Assembly: GCF_001753165.1 (NCBI RefSeq)
Contig: NZ_CP017448.1
Coordinates: 2,560,462 to 2,624,461 of the forward strand
Reading direction: 5' to 3'
Length of the DNA stretch: 64,000 nt
Source of the DNA: Acidihalobacter aeolianus
GTDB lineage: Bacteria > Pseudomonadota > Gammaproteobacteria > DSM-5130 > Acidihalobacteraceae
Position numbers and translations under genes: made by a program. A model generated the notes under the pieces. That model was not told the DNA's origin. It was given only the letters and a program-made list of their open reading frames with translations, and searched no databases. Below, one piece after another: positions 8,370-16,543 of the stretch; position 1 is the first letter of the stretch, and every line of letters starts with the position of its first letter.

Positions 8370-10700
8370 ATGGTCGCCACGGCAGTCCTACAAAAATACC
8401 TTACGGTAATTATCGTTACCGGAATTTTCGGCGCCAGCACCTCTCTCGCCATCGCCGACACCAATCAGCCCATTAATATCGCCAAGGTCAAGGACGAATA
8501 TTCCGGCGGGCAGAAAAAAACTCATGCGGTCGAGCTGGGCTCGACGCAAAACTCCGTGGCCGTAAGCAAAAAAACCCTGAGCAAGCTCACCCCACCCGGA
8601 GGCAGTGCCGCCGCCGCACTGACCAACGCCGTGCCCGGGTTCCAGGCGCACCCTGTCGGTTCGTACTCCGGCGCCAGCCGATACCAGATCCGCATCAACG
8701 GCACCCAGGTCGGTTTCGACGCCGTCGGCACGCCTGAAATCAACGGCCTGCAGATCCTGTTCGACGGCATCCCGCTGAACAACCCCACCGCCGGCTATCA
8801 CGGCTTCGAGAGCAACGAACTGCCGATCGCGAGTATGTTCTCCGCGATCAAGGTCATCCAGGGCCCGGGAGCAGTAGCCGACCACTGGTACGACGGTGTC
8901 GGCGGAACGGTGAATTTCATGCCCCTAGCGCCCAGCGACAAGGCTTCCGCTGAAATCGTGGCGGGAGGCGGCTCGTTCAATTCGCAATCCCTGTCGACTA
9001 ATCTGCAATCCGGCTCGATCGACGGCTGGGATACTGTGCTGTCCATGGGTTACACCGGGACCGACGGCATCCGCACCGGACCCACGCCGATTGGACGCAC
9101 CGAGGCATCGGCAATCTTCGCCGAGACGCGCAAGCACTTCTCGGCCGGCAGTTTTACCGCCGGGCTTTATTACTACGGAGCGCTCGAACACCGCGCGCAT
9201 GATCTGCCGGTCTATCCGGTCCCCGGCGTGAACGTGGGTGGTTACAACGTGCCCGGAGAATCGCTGAGCCAGCAGACCTCCGGCTGGTACTACACCCCAA
9301 GCACCGCGCTGTGGAGCAAGCGCCAGTGGTATGCGGCCATCCTCGGCTTCACCAAGCTGGCCGTCGACCTGTCGAGCAACGTACGCTTCACGGATACCAC
9401 CTGGTACAAGAACGGCCATCGTTCCAAGCGCGCCATCTTCAACTACAACACCACGCGCACCAGCGGCCCAACCGCCTTCAACTACGACCCGCACAGCCGC
9501 TATTTCGGCAATCGCTCGGCAATGCATGTGATGTTGCCCGGCAACGACGTTACGCTTGGCGCGTACTACATGCAGATGAACAGCCAGGCCCAGCTGATCG
9601 GCTACAACAGCTTCCAAGCCATCGCCAACGGTCAGGACATCTTCAGTTCGACGCCTGACTTCTACCGCAACTACACCACCCAGTGGACCGGTTCGAACGT
9701 CTTCCTGCAGGACGCGATCCACCCGATGTCGCGCCTGACCATTACGCCGGGCGTCGGTATCGAGCACTACGACGTCAAGGTCGTCAATCAGGCCCAGCAG
9801 TACTTCCAGATCATCGCACCGGGCAACACGACTGCGTACGTCAGCAACATTCCGGGGGCATCCGGCAGCTTCACCGAGCCGAATTTCAGCCTGGGACTCA
9901 ACGCCGGCCTGACGCACTCGACGCATCTGTTCGCCACCGCAGCCAATAATTACCAGACCCAGACGGACAATTCCTACGGCGTCGGCGCGTCCGAACCCGT
10001 GGTGCCGCCGTCCAAACCAGCCGAGGTCGTCAGCTATATCGGCGGCGTGAAATATCACAGCGGGAAGTGGTTCGCACAGGCCGCGCTGTTCTATACCCAC
10101 GTCAAGGATCTCACCATTCCCTACACGCAGTCCGCCACGCAGACGGTCATCGTCGAACCGGCCTCCGAGACCATCCAGGGCGTGAATTTCCTGTTGGGCT
10201 ACAAGCAGCCCGCCGGTCTGAGCGTGTACACCAGCGACAGCATTCAGGATGCGCGCGAGTGGACCTTCAACGCCGCCGGCGACCCGCTGAACGACGTGCC
10301 CATGACCGGCACGCCGAAATACAATCTGGGGTTCAATGCCGGCTATGGCTGGTACCGCGCTAATTCGTACTACGACCTGACCCTGAGCGACCGCTATCAG
10401 TCGGCGACCTACCTCGCATCCGAAATCACCTCGGCGCCGACCAGCACCCTGTTGCCGGCCTCGCAGGTCAACCTGGTGAATCTCCATTTCACCGATTCGA
10501 CCACCGCCTTCAATCCCTACGTGGGCGGACTCAAGATGGTCAAGCTCGCCCTTGTCGTCGAAAACCTGCTCAACGTGAAATACAACACCATGGGCTATAT
10601 CTCATCGGGCAGCGAATACGGTCCGGGCAGCGCGGGCGACATCCTGGCGCAGCCGGGCACGCCGCTGGGCGTGTACGGCTCGGTTTCGGCGTATTTCTGA
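8370..10700 (+). CDS. TonB-dependent outer-membrane receptor 1
   Basis: A 776-residue outer-membrane transporter. A signal peptide (residues 1-29, cut near SLAIA/DT) is followed by a plug domain: AVSKKTLSKLTPPGGSAAAALTNAVPGFQ, then YQIRING with LFDGIPLNNP, and IKVIQGPGAVADHWYDGVGGTVNF. These are the standard plug signatures. The remaining ~550 residues form the 22-strand barrel, ending VYGSVSAYF with a terminal Phe. RBS AGAGGA precedes the ATG. It heads the peptide-uptake locus and is followed after 46 bases by a gamma-glutamyl hydrolase-like gene. The ligand is unknown; nothing in it indicates a vitamin B12 or haem receptor. Confidence 0.92.
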   Translation: MVATAVLQKYLTVIIVTGIFGASTSLAIADTNQPINIAKVKDEYSGGQKKTHAVELGSTQNSVAVSKKTLSKLTPPGGSAAAALTNAVPGFQAHPVGSYSGASRYQIRINGTQVGFDAVGTPEINGLQILFDGIPLNNPTAGYHGFESNELPIASMFSAIKVIQGPGAVADHWYDGVGGTVNFMPLAPSDKASAEIVAGGGSFNSQSLSTNLQSGSIDGWDTVLSMGYTGTDGIRTGPTPIGRTEASAIFAETRKHFSAGSFTAGLYYYGALEHRAHDLPVYPVPGVNVGGYNVPGESLSQQTSGWYYTPSTALWSKRQWYAAILGFTKLAVDLSSNVRFTDTTWYKNGHRSKRAIFNYNTTRTSGPTAFNYDPHSRYFGNRSAMHVMLPGNDVTLGAYYMQMNSQAQLIGYNSFQAIANGQDIFSSTPDFYRNYTTQWTGSNVFLQDAIHPMSRLTITPGVGIEHYDVKVVNQAQQYFQIIAPGNTTAYVSNIPGASGSFTEPNFSLGLNAGLTHSTHLFATAANNYQTQTDNSYGVGASEPVVPPSKPAEVVSYIGGVKYHSGKWFAQAALFYTHVKDLTIPYTQSATQTVIVEPASETIQGVNFLLGYKQPAGLSVYTSDSIQDAREWTFNAAGDPLNDVPMTGTPKYNLGFNAGYGWYRANSYYDLTLSDRYQSATYLASEITSAPTSTLLPASQVNLVNLHFTDSTTAFNPYVGGLKMVKLALVVENLLNVKYNTMGYISSGSEYGPGSAGDILAQPGTPLGVYGSVSAYF

Positions 10701-10746
10701 TGCGGCGACCGGCAGTTTCGACAGACCACGGCGAGTTGAGTGCGGG

Positions 10747-11511
10747 ATGCGCTACGTGAACAGGCCCACGCCCACGGTCGGCATTACCACCTTCGGACTC
10801 TGCTTCGGGTCCGAAAACAACGACCGCTTCTGGCTGCCGCATCACTACGTCGATCAGGTGATCCGCGCCGGCGGCCTCCCGATCCTGTTGCCGCCGGCAC
10901 CGGACTATCCGCTGGCCGCGCTCGTCGCCACCCTCGACGGTCTGATCCTGACCGGCGGCGGCGATGTCGAGCCGGCGCGCTACGACGCGCCCTGTCACGC
11001 AGCGACCGTGTACATCGACCCGGCACGCGACGCCTTCGAGTTCGCCTTGACACGCCAGTGCATCGAGCGCGACATACCGGTCTTCGCCATCTGCCGAGGC
11101 ATGCAGGTATTCAACGTCGCGCTCGGCGGCACCCTGTGCCAGCACCTCGAACAACCGGAAGACTTAAGCCTCTGCGACACGCCGCACCGCGACCATCCGC
11201 GCGGCCCGATCGCCCACACCGTGGCCATCGACGAGGACAGCCACCTGTACACCCATGTCGGCCGCGCGCACCTCTCGGTGATGTCCAATCATCATCAGTG
11301 CGTGGACCATCTGGGCGAGGGCCTGCGCGTCTGTGCACGGGCGGACGACGGCGTGATCGAGGCGGTCGAATCCGTCAACGGACTGCGGGCCATTGCCATC
11401 CAGTGGCATCCGGAACTCGGCGGTGAGGATGCCGCGATTCAGGCTCGCCTGTTCGACGCCTTCCTCGGGATGTGCGCCGAGCCGGCGCGGCGCCAGCGGA
11501 GCCAGACATGA
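10747..11511 (+). CDS. Gamma-glutamyl hydrolase-like (PuuD-type, peptidase C26) protein
   Basis: A 254-residue class-I glutamine amidotransferase-fold hydrolase of the C26 family. It shows the oxyanion strand GLILTGGGDVEPARY, the nucleophile elbow FAICRGMQVFNVALGGTL with catalytic Cys, and the His-Glu of the triad in IAIQWHPELGG. Relatives cleave the gamma-glutamyl bond in gamma-glutamyl-GABA or similar amides in the cytoplasm. There is no signal peptide. The stop codon overlaps the next start (ATGA), so it is translationally coupled to a peptide-binding protein. That context suggests it opens a gamma-glutamyl or similar amide bond in the imported compound; the true substrate is unknown. Confidence 0.87.
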   Translation: MRYVNRPTPTVGITTFGLCFGSENNDRFWLPHHYVDQVIRAGGLPILLPPAPDYPLAALVATLDGLILTGGGDVEPARYDAPCHAATVYIDPARDAFEFALTRQCIERDIPVFAICRGMQVFNVALGGTLCQHLEQPEDLSLCDTPHRDHPRGPIAHTVAIDEDSHLYTHVGRAHLSVMSNHHQCVDHLGEGLRVCARADDGVIEAVESVNGLRAIAIQWHPELGGEDAAIQARLFDAFLGMCAEPARRQRSQT

Positions 11512-13187
11512 GCGCACCGCTTTCCTCCCGGGGCGGCCTGACGCGACGCCTGCTGACGGGTCTGCTGCTCCTGCCCGGAGCCGTGCTGGCCCAGGGCCGC
11601 CCGACCACCGTCGCCACGGCGCCCAACGTGGGCGGTTTCGGGGCGCCACAGACCGTCACCTCGTTCTCACCCGTCTACAACGACGATTCGAACACCGACA
11701 TGCAGGCCTACAGCATCCTCTACACGCCGCTGATCTGGCCCTCGCCCGTGATCACCGTCGACTGGAAGCTCGGCCTCGCCGAATCGGTGCACTACAACCG
11801 CCAGCGCACCGTCGTGACCGTCAAGCTCAAGCCGCGCCGCTGGACCGACGGCACCCCGGTCACCGCCGCCGATGTGGTCTACACCTGGAAGCTGATCGAA
11901 CAGCAGGGCAGATCCTATGGACTTTACGGCGTCGGCGGCATGCCCTACGTCATCCGGCAGGCACAGGCCATTTCGGCCGACACGGTGCGCTTCACGCTCA
12001 AGCACCCGGTGAGCGAACACTGGTTCACCCTCAACGCCCTGTCCCAGCTCTATCCGCTGCCCGCCAAGGCCTGGGGACAACACAGCAACACCTACTTCCG
12101 TAACCACGAGACCGACATGCAGCTCATGCGCGTCTCCGACGGGCCCTATCGCCTAGACCGCTTCGTCCCGGGACGCTACGCACGCTTCTCCGTCAACCCG
12201 TATTACCCGGGCAAACTGCCGGTTCGTCATTTCGAGTTGCGCTTCTTCACCGACTGGACCACCCAGTTCTCCGCGCTCAAGACCGGCGAGCTGCAGATCG
12301 GCGAGATACCCACCCCGCTGTACAGCGCCCGGCGACTCGTCGCGCACCTGCCGAGCTACGCCAACGCTCCCGGCAAGGCAGGTTTCTATCCCTACGAATT
12401 CCGCATGATCCGGCTGAATTTCCGCAATCCGAAGATCGCCTTCATGCGCGACGAAACGGTTCGCCAGGCACTGCAGATGACGATCCCGCAGCAAGCCATC
12501 ATCGACGTGGTGTTCCACGGGCTCGGCGCGGCGAGCTTCACCGCCGTCCCGCCCGTGCCCGACACCTATCTCTCGCCGTCGATGAAGGCCCTGGACGAGC
12601 ACCCGAACCGCGAGTACGACCCGGCCAAGGCCGCGCGTCTGCTCGATCAGGATGGATGGAAGGTGCACGATGGCGTGCGCGCCAAGGACGGCAAACGCCT
12701 CGAATTCACTCTGCTCTATCTCACCGGCAGCCGCGCGCAGACCGAGGAGGCCGACATGCTCAAGGCCTCCTGGCAAAAGCTCGGCGTCATGGTGCATCTC
12801 AAGCGCATGCCACAGGCCACCCTGCTCGCCACCGTGCGCAGCGGAAAATCCGAGGCGGCCATGCTGCTCTGGGCCTATGCACCCAATATGTACCCGTCCG
12901 GCGACGGCCTGTTCAACGCCAGCGGCGTACTCGCCAGCGGCTTTCACGACGCCGCACTGGACACCGCCATCAACGCCTCCATCCAGCCGCACGGCCGCGA
13001 GGCGCTATGGCACTATGAAGCGTTGCTGGCAAAGCAACTGCCGGTGCTGTTTCTGCCCGTTCCCGGCTATCAGGTCAGGCACGACGCCTGCCTGAGCGGA
13101 ATGCGCGACTACCTCAACCCCGCGGCCTACATCGCGCCGCAGGCACTCCGCTGGAAGACCTCCGGCAGCTGCATGCAACACAGCTGA
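11508..13187 (+). CDS. Family-5 (peptide) ABC substrate-binding protein, tandem copy 1
   Basis: A 559-residue SBP_bac_5 protein. Signal peptide: RRLLTGLLLLPGAVLA, cut before QG; no lipobox Cys, so it is a soluble periplasmic protein. Family features include DWKLGLAESVHYN, LKPRRWTDGTPVTAADVVYT and the SDGPYRL segment. The start ATG overlaps the preceding stop as ATGA; an in-frame upstream extension has no leader. It is nearly identical over most of its length to the next gene. The two diverge in the signal peptide and near residues 440-490 (here NASGVLASGFHDAALDTAIN). This suggests duplication followed by a change in part of the ligand cleft. Confidence 0.9.
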   Translation: MSAPLSSRGGLTRRLLTGLLLLPGAVLAQGRPTTVATAPNVGGFGAPQTVTSFSPVYNDDSNTDMQAYSILYTPLIWPSPVITVDWKLGLAESVHYNRQRTVVTVKLKPRRWTDGTPVTAADVVYTWKLIEQQGRSYGLYGVGGMPYVIRQAQAISADTVRFTLKHPVSEHWFTLNALSQLYPLPAKAWGQHSNTYFRNHETDMQLMRVSDGPYRLDRFVPGRYARFSVNPYYPGKLPVRHFELRFFTDWTTQFSALKTGELQIGEIPTPLYSARRLVAHLPSYANAPGKAGFYPYEFRMIRLNFRNPKIAFMRDETVRQALQMTIPQQAIIDVVFHGLGAASFTAVPPVPDTYLSPSMKALDEHPNREYDPAKAARLLDQDGWKVHDGVRAKDGKRLEFTLLYLTGSRAQTEEADMLKASWQKLGVMVHLKRMPQATLLATVRSGKSEAAMLLWAYAPNMYPSGDGLFNASGVLASGFHDAALDTAINASIQPHGREALWHYEALLAKQLPVLFLPVPGYQVRHDACLSGMRDYLNPAAYIAPQALRWKTSGSCMQHS

Positions 13188-13251
13188 CGCGTCTGGGTTC
13201 GTAAGCAGTGGCATGCATTCTGCTTATCGGAAACGTCCTTCAACCATCGAC

Positions 13252-13258
13252 AAGGAGG
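13252..13258 (+). promoter_or_regulatory. Strong ribosome binding site deciding the start of tandem copy 2
   Basis: AAGGAGG lies five bases before the ATG at 13264. It favours that start over an in-frame ATG at 13213, whose extra 17 residues would precede the signal peptide. Confidence 0.85.
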
Positions 13259-13263
13259 TTCAC

Positions 13264-14955
13264 ATGCCGTCGTCCCGCAGAATCCCGCGCCTCCGCCGTA
13301 CGCTGGTCGCCATCGCCTGTCTTGCCGGATTGACTACCGGCGGCGCGGCCACGGCGAACGCACCACGCACCATCGTCACCACGCCCAACGTGGGTGGTTT
13401 CGGGGCGCCGCAGACCGTCACCTCGTTTTCGCCGCTGTACAACGACGTGTCGAACACCGACATGCAGGCCTACAGCATTCTCTACACGCCGCTGATCTGG
13501 CCCTCGCCCGTGATCACCGTCGACTGGAAGCTCGGCCTCGCCGAATCGGTGCACTACAACCCCCAGCGCACCGTCGTGACCGTCAAGCTCAAGCCGCGCC
13601 GCTGGACCGACGGCACCCCGGTCACCGCCGCCGACGTGGTCTATGCCTGGAAACTGATCAAACAGCAGGGCAATAGTTATGGCCTCTACGGTGTCGGCGG
13701 CGTCCCCGAGGGCATCAAACAGGTCACTGCCGTCTCACCCGATACGGTGCGCTTCACGCTCAAGCACCCGGTCAACGAGAACTGGTTCACCCTCAACGGA
13801 CTCTCCCAGTTCTATGCTTTGCCCGCCAAGGTATGGGGCCATCACAGCAACACGTACTTCCGTAACCACGAGACCGACATGAAACTCATGCGCGTCTCCG
13901 ACGGTCCCTACCGGCTCGACAGCTTTGTCTCCGGGCGCTATGCACGCTATTCCGCCAACCCGGGCTACCCGGAGAAATTGCCCGTGCAGCGCTTCGAACT
14001 GCGCTTCTTCCCGGACTGGACCACCCAGTTCTCCGCGCTCAAGACCGGCGAATTGCAGATCGGCGAGGTGCCGACGCCGCTGTACAGCGCCCAGCACCTC
14101 GTCGCCCACCTGCATACCTTCGAAAGCGTACCCGGGAAACCCGGTTTCCTGCCCTATGAATTCCGCATGATCTGGCTGAACTTCAAGAACCCGCAGATCG
14201 CCTTCATGCGCGACGAAAAAGTTCGGCAGGCACTGCAGATGGCCATTCCGCAGCAGGCCATCATCGACGTGGTGTTCCACGGCCTCGGCGCGGCCAGCTT
14301 CACCGCCGTTCCGCCCGTACCCGACACCTATCTTTCGCCGTCGATGAAGGATATGGACGAACACCCGAACCGCGAGTACGACCCGGCCAAGGCCGCGCGC
14401 CTGCTCACAAGCGACGGCTGGAAGATGCATGACGGCGTGCGCACCAAGGAAGGCCAACTCCTCGAATTCACCTTGCTCTATCTCACCGGCAGCCGCGCGC
14501 AGACCGAGGAGGCCGACATCCTCAAGGCCTCCTGGCAGAAGCTCGGCGTCGTGGTGCATCTCAAGCGCATGCCCCAGGCCACCCTGCTCGCCACCGTACA
14601 ACCGAACGGACACTGGGAAACGGCCATGCTGCTGTGGTCCTATGCCCCGGACTTCTACCCCTCGGGCGATGGCCTGTTCAATACCGGCGGCGGTGCCAAT
14701 TTCGGGCAGTACTCGAACCCCGCACTCGATGCCGCCATCACCGGCTCGACCCAACCGCATGGACGCGATGCGCTGTGGCATTACGAAGCGCTACTGGCAA
14801 AGCAACTGCCGGTGCTGTTCCTACCTGTACCCGGCTATCTGGTCAAATCCGATGGCTGCTTCAGCAATATGCGCGAATATCTGAACCCAACTGCCTACAT
14901 CGCACCACAGGCACTTGTCTGGAAACCCGGCACCAGCTGTCAGCCGCGTAGCTGA
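13264..14955 (+). CDS. Family-5 (peptide) ABC substrate-binding protein, tandem copy 2
   Basis: A 563-residue SBP_bac_5 protein with a signal peptide (RRTLVAIACLAGLTTGGAATANA, cut before PR) and no lipobox. From NVGGFGAPQTVTSFSP onward it matches the preceding gene almost residue for residue. Differences cluster in the hinge/cleft region, where this copy reads FNTGGGANFGQYSNPALDAAIT. That reading is shared with the fourth binding protein of the locus (FDTGGGANYGNYSDPKMDALIR), so copy 2 looks ancestral-like and copy 1 looks altered. A large perfect hairpin follows the stop and closes this transcription unit. It should feed the DppBCDF-type importer encoded downstream. Confidence 0.92.
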   Translation: MPSSRRIPRLRRTLVAIACLAGLTTGGAATANAPRTIVTTPNVGGFGAPQTVTSFSPLYNDVSNTDMQAYSILYTPLIWPSPVITVDWKLGLAESVHYNPQRTVVTVKLKPRRWTDGTPVTAADVVYAWKLIKQQGNSYGLYGVGGVPEGIKQVTAVSPDTVRFTLKHPVNENWFTLNGLSQFYALPAKVWGHHSNTYFRNHETDMKLMRVSDGPYRLDSFVSGRYARYSANPGYPEKLPVQRFELRFFPDWTTQFSALKTGELQIGEVPTPLYSAQHLVAHLHTFESVPGKPGFLPYEFRMIWLNFKNPQIAFMRDEKVRQALQMAIPQQAIIDVVFHGLGAASFTAVPPVPDTYLSPSMKDMDEHPNREYDPAKAARLLTSDGWKMHDGVRTKEGQLLEFTLLYLTGSRAQTEEADILKASWQKLGVVVHLKRMPQATLLATVQPNGHWETAMLLWSYAPDFYPSGDGLFNTGGGANFGQYSNPALDAAITGSTQPHGRDALWHYEALLAKQLPVLFLPVPGYLVKSDGCFSNMREYLNPTAYIAPQALVWKPGTSCQPRS

Positions 14956-14965
14956 ATATTCCACA

Positions 14966-15011
14966 AAACCCCAATAATTCCCGGTTGTATTGTCGGGAAT
15001 TATTGGGGTTT
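14966..15011. terminator. Perfect 18-bp inverted repeat after tandem copy 2
   Basis: AAACCCCAATAATTCCCG at 14966-14983 is exactly complementary to 14994-15011, with a 10-base loop. It lies 10 bases past the stop codon. There is no clear T-run, but its stability and place fit a strong intrinsic or RNase-protected terminator at the end of the first sub-operon. Confidence 0.8.
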
Positions 15012-15345
15012 CACACATAAACATATTCATGCGCCGATGAATTTAATCGGCATTTTAATATCCAATAATTAATTACCTACAAATAAAAATATTTTTGCCC
15101 CATGCGCCATTACGGTGCCCAGCGCGTCGTTTTTGCATCCATGTTGTGCGCCACGCCCCCTCAATCCGTACAACAGCCCGGATCACTCTCGGAAAAAACC
15201 AATAATAATCATATTTATCACATAGTTAAAAAACTGGCACAGCAAATGCTATGCATCGCCCCAAATACAACATCATCCCACAAAACCCGGATTATTTATC
15301 TGGTTTAATGGGGGCCAGACACCCGAATATTTCAAGGAAAAACCC
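15012..15345. promoter_or_regulatory. AT-rich control region upstream of exbB-exbD-tonB
   Basis: A 334-base AT-rich gap without a credible gene. It contains the 15-mer GCGCCATTACGGTGC (15104-15118), shared with the region before the first receptor. It also holds an AT-rich segment at 15198-15216 that matches the 19-bp Fur consensus at only 12 positions, which could be chance. A 68-codon ORF inside it has no supporting features. Confidence 0.45.
15104..15118. promoter_or_regulatory. Candidate operator GCGCCATTACGGTGC (copy B)
   Basis: One mismatch to copy A at 8184-8198, in the same context: downstream of an AT-rich block and upstream of a TonB-system gene. It may co-regulate the two halves of the locus. 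Confidence 0.35.
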
Positions 15346-16053
15346 ATGGAATTCATCACGCATCTAATCAAGCTTTCGGGCGGGCTGCCGATCATCATGG
15401 CGCTGCTGTTGCTGGTGGCGGTGGCGGTGATTTTTGACCGGCTGTGGTTTTACTACCGGGTGCTGGGTGCGGGCAACCGGGTGGAGGCCTCGCTCAAGGG
15501 GCTTGACTACCGCGACGTGCGGGGTCTCAAGGCGCTGGGCGAGGAGTACGCGCACACCCTGCAGGGGCGCTTGATCCTGCAGGCGGTGGCGTCCAAGGCC
15601 GAGACGCCGGACGCGCTGTCGCAGCACCTCGACGAGGAAGTGCTGTGGTCGATGCCGCGGCTGGACCAGTACCTGTGGCTGCTGGACACGGCGGCGACCT
15701 TAGGTCCGCTGCTGGGCCTGTTCGGCACCATCATCGGCATGATCGACACCTTCAACGTGCTGGGCAGTTCCGGGGCGGCGGTCAAGGCCACCGGAGGCAT
15801 TGCCGATGCGCTGGTGTCGACCGGGATGGGTCTTTTCATCGCGATCATCTCGGTGCTGTTCCTGAACCTGCTGAACAAGCGCCTGCGTCTGGCGATGCAC
15901 CAGCTCGACCTGATCCGGCTGCTGCTGATCAACCGCTTCTACGGCGAAGGCGTCAAGGCGCACGGCGAGACCGGCGCGGAACACTTCGAGACGCGCAGCG
16001 CGCTGGGCGCGCACCTAGGCATGGGCGACACGCGCAAGGCCGAGGGCGTGTGA
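15346..16053 (+). CDS. exbB: ExbB-type proton channel subunit
   Basis: A 235-residue MotA/TolQ/ExbB-family inner-membrane protein with three helices: an N-terminal one (residues 12-32) and the conserved pair at ~118-145 and ~157-178. The core signatures are LLDTAATLGPLLGLFGTIIGMIDTF and GGIADALVSTGMGLFIAIISVLFLN. It forms the proton-driven channel that energises TonB. RBS AAGGA is seven bases before the ATG. exbD starts two bases after its stop. Its place between two receptor genes points to a dedicated energy module for this locus. Confidence 0.93.
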   Translation: MEFITHLIKLSGGLPIIMALLLLVAVAVIFDRLWFYYRVLGAGNRVEASLKGLDYRDVRGLKALGEEYAHTLQGRLILQAVASKAETPDALSQHLDEEVLWSMPRLDQYLWLLDTAATLGPLLGLFGTIIGMIDTFNVLGSSGAAVKATGGIADALVSTGMGLFIAIISVLFLNLLNKRLRLAMHQLDLIRLLLINRFYGEGVKAHGETGAEHFETRSALGAHLGMGDTRKAEGV

Positions 16054-16054
16054 G

Positions 16055-16543
16055 ATGGATCGCTCCCGCTACTTCGAGCATCAGGAACCGCGGCTGAACA
16101 TCATCCCGATGATCGACATCATGATGTTCCTACTGGTGTTCTTCGTGCTGATGGTGCTGCACATGATCCCCAACACCGGGGTGAAGCTGCACCTGCCGAG
16201 CGCGAGCACGGCGACCAAGCTGCCGCACAAGAGCGTGATCATCGGCGTGACCGACAAGGGTGCGGTGCGCTACCAGGACCACACGGTGACCCTGGACGCG
16301 CTCAAGCAGGCGCTGTCGGCGCTCAAGGACAAGGCCACGGTGAGCGTGATCATTGCCAGCGACGGCAAGGCCACGGTGCAGGAACTGACCGGGGTGATGA
16401 ACACCGTGCGCGAGCTGGGGATCAGCAAGATCGGCCTGGCCACGCGCGCGGGGTCCCCGGCGGGCGCCGGCAAGACCGCCGCCGGCAAGACCCCCACTGG
16501 GACACCGGCTGCCGCAGCGCCGGCCGGTAGCGCGGCGCCATGA
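16055..16543 (+). CDS. exbD: ExbD-type proton channel subunit
   Basis: A 162-residue ExbD/TolR protein. A single helix (residues 18-38) begins LNIIPMIDIMMFLLVFFVLM and contains the conserved Asp that carries protons. A periplasmic domain follows with TVSVIIASDGKATVQELTGVMNTVRELGI and its typical strand-helix layout. The tail after ~140 is an Ala/Gly/Pro/Thr-rich linker. It overlaps tonB by four bases (ATGA), so ExbB, ExbD and TonB should be made together. Confidence 0.92.
   Translation: MDRSRYFEHQEPRLNIIPMIDIMMFLLVFFVLMVLHMIPNTGVKLHLPSASTATKLPHKSVIIGVTDKGAVRYQDHTVTLDALKQALSALKDKATVSVIIASDGKATVQELTGVMNTVRELGISKIGLATRAGSPAGAGKTAAGKTPTGTPAAAAPAGSAAP

Noticed and set aside
8925-10487. 520-codon minus-strand ORF within the first receptor
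   Set aside because: Antisense shadow; the plus-strand receptor has plug and barrel signatures.
15102-15308. 68-codon ORF in the leader of exbB
   Set aside because: No signal peptide, family or good SD; the region looks regulatory.
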